From positions 147,316 through 211,315 of the forward strand of contig NW_019775594.1 in the NCBI RefSeq assembly GCF_001039355.2: 64,000 nt of DNA, read 5' to 3'. The notes beneath the pieces are model-generated. The model saw only the letters and a program-made list of their open reading frames with translations. It ran no database searches and was not told the DNA's origin. How positions within the stretch are numbered: the first letter of the stretch is position 1; each line of letters begins with the position of its first letter. This stretch comes from Lingula anatina (lineage: Eukaryota > Brachiopoda > Lingulata > Lingulida > Lingulidae). The position numbers and the translations under genes were made by a program. Below are positions 1 through 12,900 of this stretch, piece after piece.

Positions 1-297
1 AATACATGTATAATTCCTTAAAACGACACACACAAGAAAACACGTAAACATAATATATTTTAATTGTGACTTGTTGTTAAGTACATGTATGTTTATCCCT
101 ATTTTCTTCATTTCTTCTATTTCCTTGAGCTTAAAAGGGTCATACGTCTACGTCATCATTTTGTGAATGGGAATACAGCGCACCAAGTAGTATGAAAAAT
201 AACTAGTTTTCACACGAAGCCCTCTATTGGCAAAATCCCCTAGCCCATCTTAGAATATTACTTCCGACTTTATACGGCAGTGAACGGGGTTAAAATA
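1..297. other. Gene-free AT-rich sequence
   Basis: I see no coding exon, RNA gene or element here. It is AT-rich sequence leading into the tandem repeat that follows. Confidence 0.5.
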
Positions 298-530
298 TGA
301 ATTCGGAGTGAGGTTTACGAATTCGGAGTGAGCTTTTTCAATTCGGAGTGAGGTTTACGAATTCGGAGTGAGGTTTGCGAATTCGGAGTGGGGTTTACGA
401 ATTCGGAGTGGGGTTTAAGAATTGAGAGTGAAGTTTAAATATTCGGAGTGAGGTTTAAGAATTGAGAGTGAAGTTTAAATATTCGGAGTGAGGTTTAGAA
501 TTGGGAGTGTCGTTTGGAATTTGGAGTGCA
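298..530. repeat. 20-bp minisatellite (GAATTCGGAGTGAGGTTTAC-like)
   Basis: About eleven head-to-tail units of 20 bp with consensus GAATTCGGAGTGAGGTTTAC. Early units are nearly identical. Later units (from about 420) alternate between an ATTCGGAGTGAGG form and an ATTGAGAGTGAAG form, which suggests a 40-bp higher-order period. The last units decay in sequence and register. There are no spacers, so this is a satellite-type array and not CRISPR. Confidence 0.85.
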
Positions 531-866
531 CTTGTGGGCCACCGCAAACTTCCGTTTCATTCTACTTTGCGTACACCTCTTACATCTTTATATCAATACA
601 GGAAGACACAACTTTATGCATGCCAATATTTACATTGTTTCTAGATCTCCTCTACCACACTGAAGTTAAAGTTAAATGTGACAATTTAAAAATACTCGAT
701 GTCCAACGATTTGGAAATTTTAAAAATTCGATTAGAAAATTCCAGTGCAATATGAGAAACAGACCTAATATAAGTTATCTTCAATGCTATCAAACCGTTT
801 AATCAAAACGTTATAAAGACTTTTTTGTATTAGTCGCGTGAGTTAATCTTAGTCCAACTAACAACG
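531..866. other. Gene-free stretch
   Basis: An open frame runs through part of this stretch, but it starts inside the minisatellite, has no recognisable domain and no splice context. I see no supported gene. Confidence 0.4.
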
Positions 867-1138
867 CAGGGGCGGATCCAGGATTATTTGAAGGGGAGGG
901 GGTCTGTGGATGCAAAGTCGACCCTCCCTCCCCCTTCCCATCCTTGGCCTGAGATTTGGGCCCGAAAAAATATTTTAGAGGGTGAACGGTGCCATTTGGT
1001 ACATTGGTATGATTCAGCTAGCCAAAAGTTTAATTTGAAGAGGGGACTATCGGTGTGTTTTTTTTTTTTTTCAAAAATCGAAGGGAGAGTCAGGCCACCC
1101 ACCCCCTACTCCCCAACACCCCTCTAAATCCACCACTG
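867..1138. mobile_element. Short inverted-repeat element, hAT-like ends (MITE)
   Basis: The left end reads CAGGGGCGGATCCAGG. The right end, reverse-complemented, reads CAGTGGTGGATTTAGAGG, so the outer 16 or so bases form an imperfect terminal inverted repeat of the CAGNGGNGGATNNAG type, common in non-autonomous hAT-like elements. The interior has purine/pyrimidine-rich tracts and no transposase. The 8-bp flanks do not match each other, so no target-site duplication is visible. Family assignment is by end similarity only. Confidence 0.5.
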
Positions 1139-1950
1139 CTTGGTTTTACTTTTTTTATATAAAGACAGGTTATATAAAGACAACTTATTATAAATAACTC
1201 TGTCAATTTGGTAAATTACTTTTGTTCCTGGGGTACTCAACGAAAAGATTGAAGGAAACTAGCTGACAAAACAATCACTTTTCCAATGCACTGCATACGT
1301 TACATTGTATTTTTTTATAGTTTCAATTTTATTTAATTGTTTAGTTTGTGATTTTTTTCTTATTACCACACACATTCAAACAATTAACTTGGCCACGGTT
1401 TGCATTGTGTGGGTTTTTATGATTGTGATAGAGTGGAATAAATGACTTCCGGCATGCACGTGGTCTTTAACGAGCACAAAGCAGTGAGCGTATTCAGTTT
1501 AATGTTCTTACAATGTATTACTGACAATATGGAAGAAAATACATTGCATTTATACTTATGTTACATTTCAAAGCGTTAAACAGATATAGTTAAATGCCAG
1601 TCAGCACAATAAAGAATGTGTGATATTGTACAATACTTAGCAAATGCGAAACAGTACGACGCCAATTGAAACTGAAAGGCAACTGTTCGACAAAGAGAGA
1701 TACATAAACCCGACCATAAAACACGTTACATTTAAATGCCCTCGCTTACTATATGGTTATAGATTCTGCATGCAGTTTTATATAATTATAATTCGTTGTT
1801 TAGATTATAGCAGTGATTTGGTCATGTATCTTCCACTTCAGCGATCGATCTCATCTCCAAAAGTAGGTTTGATGGGGTCACGAAATGATCCCAGAGTCAA
1901 CACAATGTAAGAATTCAAAAAAAAAAAAAAAAAAAAAAAAAACTGAAACT
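1139..1950. other. Gene-free stretch with 3' flank of the vWA gene
   Basis: AT-rich sequence with an A-tract at about 1917-1942 immediately downstream of the vWA gene stop codon on the minus strand. No other gene is recognised. Confidence 0.4.
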
Positions 1951-2815
1951 TTAAGCAGCACGACTTGCTTGGATTCGATTTAGAGCCAATGTTGCAACTT
2001 TCACGTACTGTGCAAAATCTCCAAATTTGAAAACACAGTCTGGGGACGCTATGGCGTTTATTTCGGCGTCATTCACATTGTTACCAATGGCAACCACACA
2101 GATGGTCCATCCTATAAAAATAAAGAAAATGCATTAATCACAAAATAAATTTCGGAAATAACAAGAAATCATTTCAGTTGTGAGCAGGTCTACATTTGAT
2201 TTAAAGGGCATCATTAACAAGATTCTAATTTATTATGAATCCATATGTAAGATTCATTTAATATTCTTCGGCTTGCTATGAGTATATATTCCACATGCCC
2301 AAATAGACTTACTGGCACCAAACAATTAAAATAAATGAACACCGTTGTAAGGACGGTGACAACGCATAGGTATACACTAATTACTGGCATTGTTCCTCCA
2401 AGGCAGCATTGGTAAACTTTTAAGGTAAGGTCATTGTAAAACAAAACTAAAACTAAGCCGTTCATGAGAATGGTTTTTCACTCTAGATGTTTTGTAAAAC
2501 ATCATTTGTTGATATACTAACCAAGTTTCTTAATATTGGTGGCTCTTGGTATTGGATTACCCACGGTAGATTGCCCATCAGTAAGTAGCCATATAAGCTC
2601 ATTGTTCTCTTCAACGAAATCTTTCTCAATCATGAGCTGCGAAGTCTCCAACGCCAGTTGAATGTTCGTAAGTCCATCTTGAGAACAAAAAAAAAAAATG
2701 ACTTGGTAAGTGTGCATACGTTAATCATTACTTCATTGAAAATGTCGAACTTTGTGTTGTTGTTTCGTTTTAGATTAAATGAAAATTGAAATTATCTCTC
2801 TGTCTCTCCTGTGTC

Positions 2816-2851
<36 letters not shown>

Positions 2852-4155
2852 GTGTGTTGCGTACGTGTTTGTGGCCTTGATTCGTACACGTGCATCCTTT
2901 AGGAGTACTACTTTAGACTCGACTTACTTCCGTTTTGGATTGAGTCAATGTTAGTCTTAACACTGGCCAAGCTGGTATGCTCATTCAACTCGAACTCCCT
3001 CACCACGCCCCTGGTAAATTTCAACGCACCAACTCGGGTTCCACCAGGGAGAATTGGATGAGAAATATCGATGGTTTCGACGATAATCTGAAGGTAAATC
3101 GATATATATATTGTTTTCAGTTAATGTAATTCTAAAAGGTGAACATTTAGAAATTTCCTACGACCAGCAAAAATATCATGATATAGACATAAAATAGACC
3201 GAATGCAGCATGTGAGCTACCGTATGTCATAGTACATGTGACAGCACCCGACAGAAATAAACAGATCCCTTAGGTTGGTTAACACTGTATCTCGAACTCG
3301 TATAAGGAAATGACTACCTTTGAGGCATCTTTTGCTGAGGTGAACTCGGCATCATCGATGCTGCCGCTGGCGTCCAGTGCCAGCACGACATCGACATTTG
3401 TAACCTTGCAAGCAGCGTCTCGCACAGAACACGGGGATAGGACTTTCGTCAATGTATTGGCGAGTCGTGCCGCTTGCAATGCTGCGCCTAATATAAGCAA
3501 ATCATTTGTAATCAATTGGGGGGATTAAATATTGCATCATGATAATATAGAGACCGTAGAAACCAACCTTGAACATTTTTTTTTACAAAAGATCGAGGTA
3601 AAGGGAAATGTTTTCTGGGGGCACCATCCGAGAGAGACTAAAAGGAGGATAGGACGGTGCTTGATGTCATAAAATGTGAATAAAAGCGAGGAACTGCGTG
3701 ACGAAGGGTTGAGTTATTTAAAAAAATCAATAATCAATAATCAATCAATAATCAATAATAAAAAAAAAAAAAAATAAACATTTAGGGGTGAAAGGGCATT
3801 GGTGGTACACACAACCACACATTATTTTACTTATGTTTGCACGCACGAACCTGTCTTTTTACTTTCTTTAATTGTACCAAAATACACTAAGAATGTATAA
3901 CAATATTAATATTATGATAAAGATATAAATATAGTTCTGTTATAAGCCATCTACAGACGCTAACAGATGCAGGCAATTGAGCTTGGAAAGTAATACACTT
4001 GAGCATACCACTACAGGGTTGCTGTTTCGTAAGGCACCGGTGGACAGAGGTAAATTAAACGGCAACTTACCTACGTTTTGGATCAAATCAATCTGCGCGT
4101 ACCCCTCCGCTAGCAACAGTGCAGCGGTCAGAATAAGAACATATAATCGCTCCAT
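1951..4155 (-). CDS. Secreted single von Willebrand factor A domain protein
   Basis: Five coding exons on the minus strand: 4155-4071, 3487-3318, 3087-2928, 2677-2522 and 2111-1951. All junctions are GT-AG, phases agree, and the total is 732 bp (243 residues). Residues 1-20 (MERLYVLILTAALLLAEGYA) look like a signal peptide. The vWA domain starts at VDVVLALDASGSID, where the DASGS motif is the first metal-binding (MIDAS) segment; GLTNIQLAL in exon 4 carries the MIDAS threonine and WLLTDGQS the later aspartate. The domain ends near FAQYVKVATLALNRI. Cysteines just before the domain (CSVRDAACKV) resemble linkers in matrilin- and collagen-type proteins. The protein is almost only one vWA domain, so an extracellular adhesion or matrix ligand is likely, but the partner cannot be inferred. 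A TATA-like box lies about 80 bp upstream. Confidence 0.85.
2821..2850. repeat. (GT)15 microsatellite
   Basis: Perfect GT dinucleotide run inside intron 3 of the vWA gene. Confidence 0.9.
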
Positions 4156-4230
4156 GGCGGTATTGACAGGTAAAAAAACAACCTAGAGTGTCACGGTTTC
4201 TTAAACAACAACGTGCACGGGGCGCAGTGG

Positions 4231-4239
4231 CTTTATATA
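4231..4239 (-). promoter_or_regulatory. TATA box of the vWA gene
   Basis: On the minus strand the sequence reads TATATAAAG, about 76-84 bp upstream of the ATG at 4155, a normal distance for a TATA box plus a short 5' leader. It is the only such match in the immediate upstream region. Confidence 0.5.
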
Positions 4240-6931
4240 CTGTTGATTGCATATACGCAGTTGGCGCATTTATAGTGTTGTTGTTGTGGACATAACTTTG
4301 CCCCTGGTTAATGTGGTCGTCAAGGACGAATTTAATTGCTGTCTGGTACAAGAGATATGTGACGTACGTATTAACTGGGAGAAACTGCGTGTTATCAAAA
4401 GGCGCGTTTAAACATAGCTTCCTTAGGATTGTGGTTGAAATACAAATGGTCACGTTAATGTAGAGACTGCAATAAAACCAGTTTTAAGATATGACATACC
4501 TTGGATACTTTTTTGCTATTGAAAAATACAGGTGCGTTTATCATAAAGAACTGTTATTTATTTTATGGCAAGAAAATGTTAAAGAAAATGAAAATCCGTT
4601 CCAGTCTTGAAATGTGTTTTAACTCTCGGTTGTTTGAGTGCAGCAGCAATGGAACATTTTGCCCCAACATGCGCTCGTTAAATTTGATAGCCATTGCCAA
4701 CGTTTGATGTATACGACACCAGTACAATCTAAACAACGTAGTAATGACCTGACGTTACACACATTTGTGGCGACCGGCGCCAAGCGCGATCTAGTCTGAA
4801 ATAAAACACAATTTGCTTCGTGACATTTGCCTGAGAAACTAACCCCTTTGCACAATAAGCTGGCATCTTATTTCCACATGGACTCATACAAAATGTGTAT
4901 CTAAGTGTATCTAAACTCCAAAATGCACCATTGCCTTTGGACTGTGTAAGGACTTAAGTACATACTTATAAGAAAAAGAAGGAGAAGAAGGATGTGTCGA
5001 CATGGTCTCATCATCACTAATTGAACACAATGCAACCAACGCTCTCCAGGAACATTCACTGTAGGTTTCAGAAAAGGAACAGCGCAAAACTTGTCTACAG
5101 TTTTATAGTTATAAAACATATAAAATGAAGGGCTCTTCTACATGTAATAAGGGCTCTCTGCTGTTCTTCAGTTTTACCATATCTTACCAACTTTTAATCC
5201 TGAGCACGTTTAAAAAAGCATAACCACAACGTGGCTTAATATTATAAGGCATCATGGAACTTAGGAAATCGGTTTCAAAATCCACAGAGCCATGACACAA
5301 AATGGTCCAGACTAACAGACAAACATTTCATCTACCTCAGTTCGAATTTAATTCAAATTAGTTCACTTATATGTAATACGAGTGTTATACATAGCCCAAA
5401 TTGAGTCTTTTTCCTTCTTCCGCGATGTTTTATTTAATTGGACTTTTGATGATTTACCTTAGATTAACATGGCATCTTTGTCTTAATTCGGCTAGTTATC
5501 TTCGGCTTTTTTTATCTGAAACGGGTGCCTGACAAACGTAACCAACTGTGTTAGTAAAACCTCACATAGTGCTAGCGGTAAAATCACAGCACAGTGTTAC
5601 GAAACCTCTGCACAAGGGGGTATGGTACTTCAATAACATTTCCTGTCCAAATTTCCCTGCAGCATTTAAGTCGCATGTCTAAAGACTATGAAGCTCTCGA
5701 CGTCATTTTGGGAGAAACGAAGCTATTTTTCGGTTAATGTATTCAGGTTTTAATTTATAAAGGTCAAAAGTGAAGAGACTATTCATAAATGATGAACTAA
5801 TCAAAATACTATGTAATTCCGGTATGTGAACTGGTATTTCCGCTCGTCGTAGTGTCATGCGTATTTTTAGTAACACATGTGTGTCATTTTACGTGGAAAA
5901 GTGAATGACTTCATCTATCCCACCATAATACAAATTGGGCGCCAGGCTGATATCAGACACCTGATAAATTTCAACAAGGGTTATTTAGAGACGCGGTGCG
6001 TTGCACATGTACCATGATTGGGAATTGTTGATTATTTTGGTGGAATACCCATCCCTGTTGTAGAAATAAACGGCAGTTTTTGTTTTACTCTACTAAAGTT
6101 TAAAACGATTTAATGCCCTGGATAAGAAAAAAAAACGCTTGATAAATAACCACTTCAATGTATAATCGGTTAAGGAGGGGGGTGGGGGTGGTGCTATTTA
6201 TGTCAGTTCATTACGGTGCATTATATGTGGAGAGAGAGAGAGAGATGCGTGTAGGAATTCTATACAGTCGGGAATCATCATTGCATTCAAGTCCGTGCCA
6301 GCATTTTTTTTAATTATTCATAAAGTAGCTGGAAATTGTCAACTTTGGGCTCAAATAAACATTTTATACTTTTTTTTTCTTTAATCATGTAGGCACATGT
6401 AAGTGGGAGAGAGGTGGCGTTTTTCATGTACAGGCTAAAGTATACATGATTTTTTTCACTTAAGAAAGTGACTTGTTAGAAGTCTGAATGTCGGAGAGCA
6501 AATATAAATATGTTTTTTCCTGTTATAGACATTGCGTTGCAGAATTAGTTGCAGTGAAACTAACTCGCCCATTGCCCACTTAGTCTTAGCGCTGCGGTCA
6601 GCGCAATCAGAACAGCGGACTTGTATAACTACACACACTGGACAATAGAAGTGCCACCCCTACTAAACCAATGCTTTGGGGGAGATGAATGATGATGAAT
6701 GATATGCTCCTGGTATCATTTTATTAACATCAAATTTCACAAAAGAAACGGTTCTAACTGAACAATTCAACTGTATCGATATTCTTATATTGCGTATATT
6801 CCACCTCTTCAGGTTAATAACTTTGATTACTCTGATTCAGGGGGTGACACTTTTATTGTCCAGTGTGTGAAATATGACCGACCCTATTAGTGCTTGTTGC
6901 GTTATCTCCACAGGGGTTTATTCAATGGCTC
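4240..6931. other. Gene-free intergenic stretch
   Basis: About 2.7 kb between the vWA gene and the first GATCGATC-end element. Short open frames occur on both strands, but none has a recognisable domain, splice-site pattern or repeated counterpart. It contains a G-rich tract near 6175-6190 and a short (AG)n run near 6231-6244. Confidence 0.4.
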
Positions 6932-7138
6932 TATTCCCATAGATTTTAGATCGATCTATCCCCGCGGGGAGTCTCACTAGATTACTTTCAGATAATCCGA
7001 CTTAAATGTCCGTCCCGCCTACTACAAGCTGTAAGGGGATAATTAACTTTCGTGTCCGCCCGGCCGACAGCTATTTAGCGTGAACCCCCAGGGAGTTAGG
7101 TCGATCTAAAGTAGGTCGATCTAATCTATGGAAATGGG
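6932..7138. mobile_element. GATCGATC-end MITE, copy 1 of 5
   Basis: About 207 bp with terminal inverted repeats: the left end has CCCATAGATTTTAGATCGAT, and the right end reverse-complemented starts CCCATTTCCATAGATTAGAT. The interior is shared with the copies at 10493, 25526, 44450 and 51624, including a GAACCCCCAGGGAGTTAGG palindrome-like segment and CCGCGGGGAGTCTCACTAG. There is no coding capacity. The family is unnamed here; ends and size suggest a non-autonomous DNA transposon. Confidence 0.75.
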
Positions 7139-7691
7139 TTGAATGTCTTATCTAGTGAGTTGCTACGTTTGATCTGCGGATCTGTTAGTTCGTTGTTCTG
7201 AATGCGCTCTTTGGGGCTAATCCAACCAGTGCGACAGATGGCGTATTATCATGGGTCCGTCGCTGTTGGTTAATTAATAACTAGATAATCCACCTGACCT
7301 GTCAATGATGCCGTTACAGCGTGCTAAAACACGTGAGAACATTCTACAGTACATAAACTGTCAAACTTAACAGATACAGATGCCAGCAGATGTTTCCGAC
7401 ACGAACGGCCTGGCAGTGACGCCAAAGGATTCGTCCCACGGTTGTATTTTGGCGGCTTTGTCTCATCATAACTAGAATCCCGCCTCGTTCGTTGCTGAGA
7501 CGGTAACTAGTTAACGTAATCAAAAATAACTCCTCACTGGACTACAGTACGCGTGTCTGAGTACTTGTTTACTGTTTACCAACCGAAAAAGGTTCATATT
7601 TATTTCGAAGCAAGGACTATAGCACCGAACACGGCGAAGAACTAACGCACTGGTACCTGGACGACTAGGAAACTGAAGTCGTACGAGCAAT
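7139..7691. other. Upstream region of the MFSD4-like gene
   Basis: Gene-free sequence between a MITE and the duplicated block carrying exon 1 of the MFSD4-like gene. It probably holds its promoter or 5' leader, but I see no clear TATA box or other decisive signal. Confidence 0.3.
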
Positions 7692-9877
7692 CATAAACTA
7701 TTTAATTTGACGAAGTTTTTTTGGTGCAGAGGCTGATTGGACTGGGACTAATACGAGGTAAAACGGCAGTGATTTTTGTCAATATATTCAGTGGAGTTGC
7801 ACAGTTTATGTTCAAGGTTAAAAGATATAGTTTTGCAGAGTACGCATGCACTTTATTTCAGTCCCGACGTATCACCTGCAAGATAGTCGCAGACTGTCTC
7901 ATTAAAAAAATACATATATATTTACCAGACAGAAAGTCCGCATTTTTTGGACTAGACTGTACTATTCTAAACTATCAGGTCGTTTATCCTTTCCATAAAG
8001 GACCCGTGTAATATCTGGCAATCACAGTGAGGCACATTGCTGGACGTTTACCTCCTCACTCTGAATGGGAAGCGATGATCTAAGCGGCCCGCATGGACGG
8101 GAACTGAAGCAGTATACGACCAGTGCGGCGTTTGGACAGAATGACCAGGCACCGGACACTGGCGTCCCAAAGGTCTACCGAGTGGTCAAGACCGTGATTA
8201 TCGCCTGGGCGCTTTGTTTTGAGGTACGAGAGTCTTTTTTTTTTTTTCAATTTCATCAAGTAGACAATACAGAGCTAACTGCCCTTGTCACCGGTTTCTT
8301 TTAGAATCCATTACGTTCATTGAATCACCACCTACCCTCAATTGACTAATAAGGCCTACTTAGATAAACCTGCAAAGTATCACGTACAAATAGATAAATA
8401 TAACAATCAATAAAAAGTAGCCTTTATATTATGGCATATCACATTAAACAGTATAATTAAACAGTATATTAAAGATCACATATGAACGTATAGGATTCCA
8501 CTAACAGCCAAGTAATATGATTGCATCTTTGAAAAAAATAGTAAATTGCATCACTTGTCATTAAAAGTTATTTTCACTACCTCCCCCTCTCAATTTAATC
8601 AGAATTCTTTAAATGTTTTATGTTAATTTATTTATTTATTTATTTATTTAGTTAGTTAGTTAGTTATTTAGTTAGTAAGTTAGTTAGCTATTTTGTCTAT
8701 TTATTCCAGAGTATCGTTTATAGCTTACATGTTTAATTGCTGCCTTTGTTATTCATTTGTTTTCTTCGCATCTTATTTATTTATTTATTTATTTANCATA
8801 AACTATTTAATTTGACGAAGTTTTTTTGGTGCAGAGGCTGATTGGACTGGGACTAATACGAGGTAAAACGGCAGTGATTTTTGTCAATATATTCAGTGGA
8901 GTTGCACAGTTTATGTTCAAGGTTAAAAGATATAGTTTTGCAGAGTACGCATGCACTTTATTTCAGTCCCGACGTATCACCTGCAAGATAGTCGCAGACT
9001 GTCTCATTAAAAAAATACATATATATTTACCAGACAGAAAGTCCGCATTTTTTGGACTAGACTGTACTATTCTAAACTATCAGGTCGTTTATCCTTTCCA
9101 TAAAGGACCCGTGTAATATCTGGCAATCACAGTGAGGCACATTGCTGGACGTTTACCTCCTCACTCTGCATGGGAAGCGATGATCTAAGCGGCCCGCATG
9201 GACGGGAACTGAAGCAGTATACGACCAGTGCGGCGTTTGGACAGAATGACCAGGCACCGGACACTGGCGTCCCAAAGGTCTACCGAGTGGTCAAGACCGT
9301 GATTATCGCCTGGGCGCTTTGTTTTGAGGTACGAGAGTCTTTTTTTTTTTTTCAATTTCATCAAGTAGACAATACAGAGCTAACTGCCCTTGTCACCGGT
9401 TTCTTTTAGAATCCATTACGTTCATTGAATCACCACCTACCCTCAATTGACTAATAAGGCCTACTTAGATAAACCTGCAAAGTATCACGTACAAATAGAT
9501 AAATATAACAATCAATAAAAAGTAGCCTTTATATTATGGCATATCACATTAAACAGTATAATTAAACAGTATATTAAAGATCACATATGAACGTATAGGA
9601 TTCCACTAACAGCCAAGTAATATGATTGCATCTTTGAAAAAAATAGTAAATTGCATCACTTGTCATTAAAAGTTATTTTCACTACCTCCCCCTCTCAATT
9701 TAATCAGAATTCTTTAAATGTTTTATGTTAATTTATTTATTTATTTATTTATTTAGTTAGTTAGTTAGTTATTTAGTTAGTAAGTTAGTTAGCTATTTTG
9801 TCTATTTATTCCAGAGTATCGTTTATAGCTTACATGTTTAATTGCTGCCTTTGTTATTCATTTGTTTTCTTCGCATC

Positions 9878-9900
<23 letters not shown>
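7692..9900. repeat. 1105-bp direct duplication with an N at the join
   Basis: 7692-8795 and 8797-9900 are direct copies with a 1105-bp offset and the single base N at 8796 between them. I noticed one mismatch (A at 8064, C at 9169). The block holds coding exon 1 of the MFSD4-like gene, upstream sequence and a TTTA-rich tail. Near identity over 1.1 kb of non-coding sequence and an N exactly at the boundary fit two overlapping contig ends joined without merging, not a real duplication. Confidence 0.85.
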
Positions 9901-9916
<16 letters not shown>

Positions 9917-12900
9917 TCGTTCACTTATTAATTTGTTGTTTATCTATTTATTATTTTTATTTAATTTTTATATCATCGATCTATCTATATATTCCATCCC
10001 CAGGGTATCGTGTATGGCCTTAACACTCCTGCTCTGCTGGATCTGATGCAGCTGTACCACGCAGACTGCGAGCAGGTGTCGGACGGTCTGACAGGGCGCA
10101 GTGCGGGGCTGCTGGTAGCCGCAGTCCTGGGGAGCTATGTCTTTAACAGGTAGGAGATGGGAGAAATACGTAGATGCATTTATCAAATGCTGTGGCGGCC
10201 CGATATTATGTTCGACAGGCCAGAAATGTCCTACGACCTGCCTGTCGGACACATCTGTCTCTTTTTTGTCGGACATATTTGGTCTGTCGAACACATCTGG
10301 CTCTTTTTTTTTTGTCGGAGATATCTGGCCTGTCGGACGCATCTGGCTCTTTTTTGTGGGACATATCTGGCCTTCTCTGGTCGTAGGACATATCTGGCCT
10401 GTCGGACATATCGGGTCGTCACAAATGCCGACTTTTTTTGTTTAGTGCGTTGCATGGGGAGCTTATTTGAAATGGATGGGTAGACATTTAGACCCCATTT
10501 CCAGAGATTAGATCGATCTACTTTAGATCGACCTAACTCCCTGGGGGTTCACGCTAAATAGCTGTCAGCCGGGCGGACACGAAAGTTAATTACCCCCTTA
10601 CAGCTTGTAGTAGGCGGGACGGACATTTAAGCCGGATTATCTGACAGTAATCTAGTGAGACTCCCCGCGGGGATAGATCAATCTAAAAGCTCTGGGAATA
10701 CAGCCTTAGATGAACAATAACGACGGAGGTGGGAGAGGGAAAGGGGAAGGTGGTGGGAGGCCTTGAGGAAGGGTCCTAACCTTACGCGCTTACGACTGGT
10801 GGTTAAAGATAAGACTCTTATATAAGTCACTCAGGCAGCCACGTGCCAGACCGCCTTTCCTGCGTCAAAATAGACAGTTTCAAAACAGCAAAGGGCAAAC
10901 TTCTGGCAGAGTCATGGAAGCATGGCATGACACCTGAGCAGTTACAAGCGGCGAACATCAGTCGGAGGCTTGATTGCACAGTGGAGGAGCGTACCTTATT
11001 GTTTGTTGCACCGCGACGTGGTAGCTAGTAAATAAGCATCAACCAACGCTCAACACGAGCGAGGCAGACGATCGAAGTAAAGCCCCTTTACACGTCCTTT
11101 CTGCGTCCCGTTGTACGGCCCTGTCTGACAGTAAAAATAAACACTTTACGTGCTGACAACTGGCTGATCATTAAGCATTAATTTTGCAACAAAAGCGATG
11201 CTTGTGCCTCCTGTTAAAAAAAGCAAAAGGTGAACAAAGAGAAAGATAGGCGTACTGATTACATAACCTATTTATGCAACAGCGAGACTTTACTCTTGCA
11301 ATAATAATTAATCAGCGCTAATACATTGTAATACCAAGCTGAATAAGGACACAAACACTTAAGAAAGATTAAGTGCTGCATCATTAGCCAATATTAATTT
11401 CGCTGTTTGCATTGAATGTCATCTTGTCTTATCAAAATTATGTTGCTTGTGACCGTATATTGACCTAATTATGGTATCTAGTAACCCACATAACACAGTC
11501 AGTGATGGCGGCAATGCTTATGTCACTGATTAGATAATCGTGCATAGGAGTTACACAGGATGCAGTCATTTTATCTCTTTCCACATGGTTATGAGGCCCA
11601 CATTTCTTCTAATTTAGGACATGATGAACATGCACGAGTAAAGATTATCGATTTAATCAGAGAACTCATGTATTCAGCGGTTAAAACATAATTATATTGA
11701 CACAATTAAGTTAAGGAGGTCTTGTTCCATTGCCAATAGATCAATACTATCATCACCCGTGCTAATCATACACGGTTTATTGATAGTTCACTCAACCAAA
11801 ATCGTAGATATATGTAGACGGAAGCGGACACAGGCCCCACCCCTCATGGCTTACTATCTATACAGACACATATATCGAGCAAACCGAGTTAAATTCAAAT
11901 GGATAACAATTGATTTAAATGTCTGTTATGGCAGAAATAAATAAATAAATTAATAAATAAATAAATAAATAAAAAGTGCCCTGGGGTAAACTTACCAAAG
12001 TTTAATGAAAACATTATTACATTCAAATTCAGTTCATTTTTTTTTTAATAATTGGTCTTATTAAAACCTTCTACCTGTAATACCTGATAATATGCCGTAT
12101 GACGTTTTAATTAGCAAGCAAGCAGAAATAAATATTTGGATATTAGAGATACAATTCTAAATTTCACTCCAACCGATTCACGTCTACGCCTTTTAAATGG
12201 GATTTTCGCACTGACATTCACTGGTGTCAGTGCCGTTGAAGATATTGCACGTGTGTTTATTTATTTGTTTATTTATCCATTTATTTATTTAATTACTATG
12301 ACTTCAGATCATGTTTTCTGCCATCTTTCCAGATTTTCCAGACACCAAGACGTCCTGCTGTCGGTCAGTATGTTGGCTGTTGGCGTGGCCACGGCAGCTT
12401 TGCCATGGGCAAGATACACAGTACTGCTGGGAGTGTTGACCTTCTTCCAGGGGGTCGGAGCTGCCTTCCTGTTCACAGGTACATTGTATGTCCTGAACAA
12501 GTATTAAATTTAAGGTGATGAAGCGGCGCATCGTTTTAGAATTAAACGTTTATGTTTTTAACATCACGTTTTCGTATCTTTTTATCTTTTAATCGATGCA
12601 ATATTTTCCCAAACTGATGCACGCACATGTTTATACCCCTGTTTTATCTTTACAAATCCAGAGTAAATTTTGAAGTCTGTGACATTTATGTGTGTCGTTT
12701 GTTTGTGTTAGAAGATATATTAGACGATTTATTTGCACAGGATACCCTTCCTATGTTGATCTCTACCATGGCCCATAGGAGCCTACGCGTGCGTCTTTTA
12801 GACGCCCCTTTACATGCGAAAACGACAAGCACTGACTCAAGCCGCATTTTCAAAACAAATATCAAGACCATGATCCTACTACTTACTGATTATCTTATCT

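Noticed and set aside
298-530. CRISPR-like array of short regular repeats
   Set aside because: Units are head to tail with no unique spacers, and the window is a eukaryotic genome.
8065-8304. A second first exon or separate gene upstream of the MFSD4-like gene
   Set aside because: It is the other copy of the 1105-bp block that meets its twin at an N; most likely an assembly artefact.
10157-10483. Several overlapping 70-120 codon frames on both strands
   Set aside because: They arise from the minisatellite in intron 2 of the MFSD4-like gene and run across its splice donor.
10843-11028. 61-codon open frame in intron 2 of the MFSD4-like gene
   Set aside because: No recognisable domain, no splice signals in register and no counterpart elsewhere in the window.
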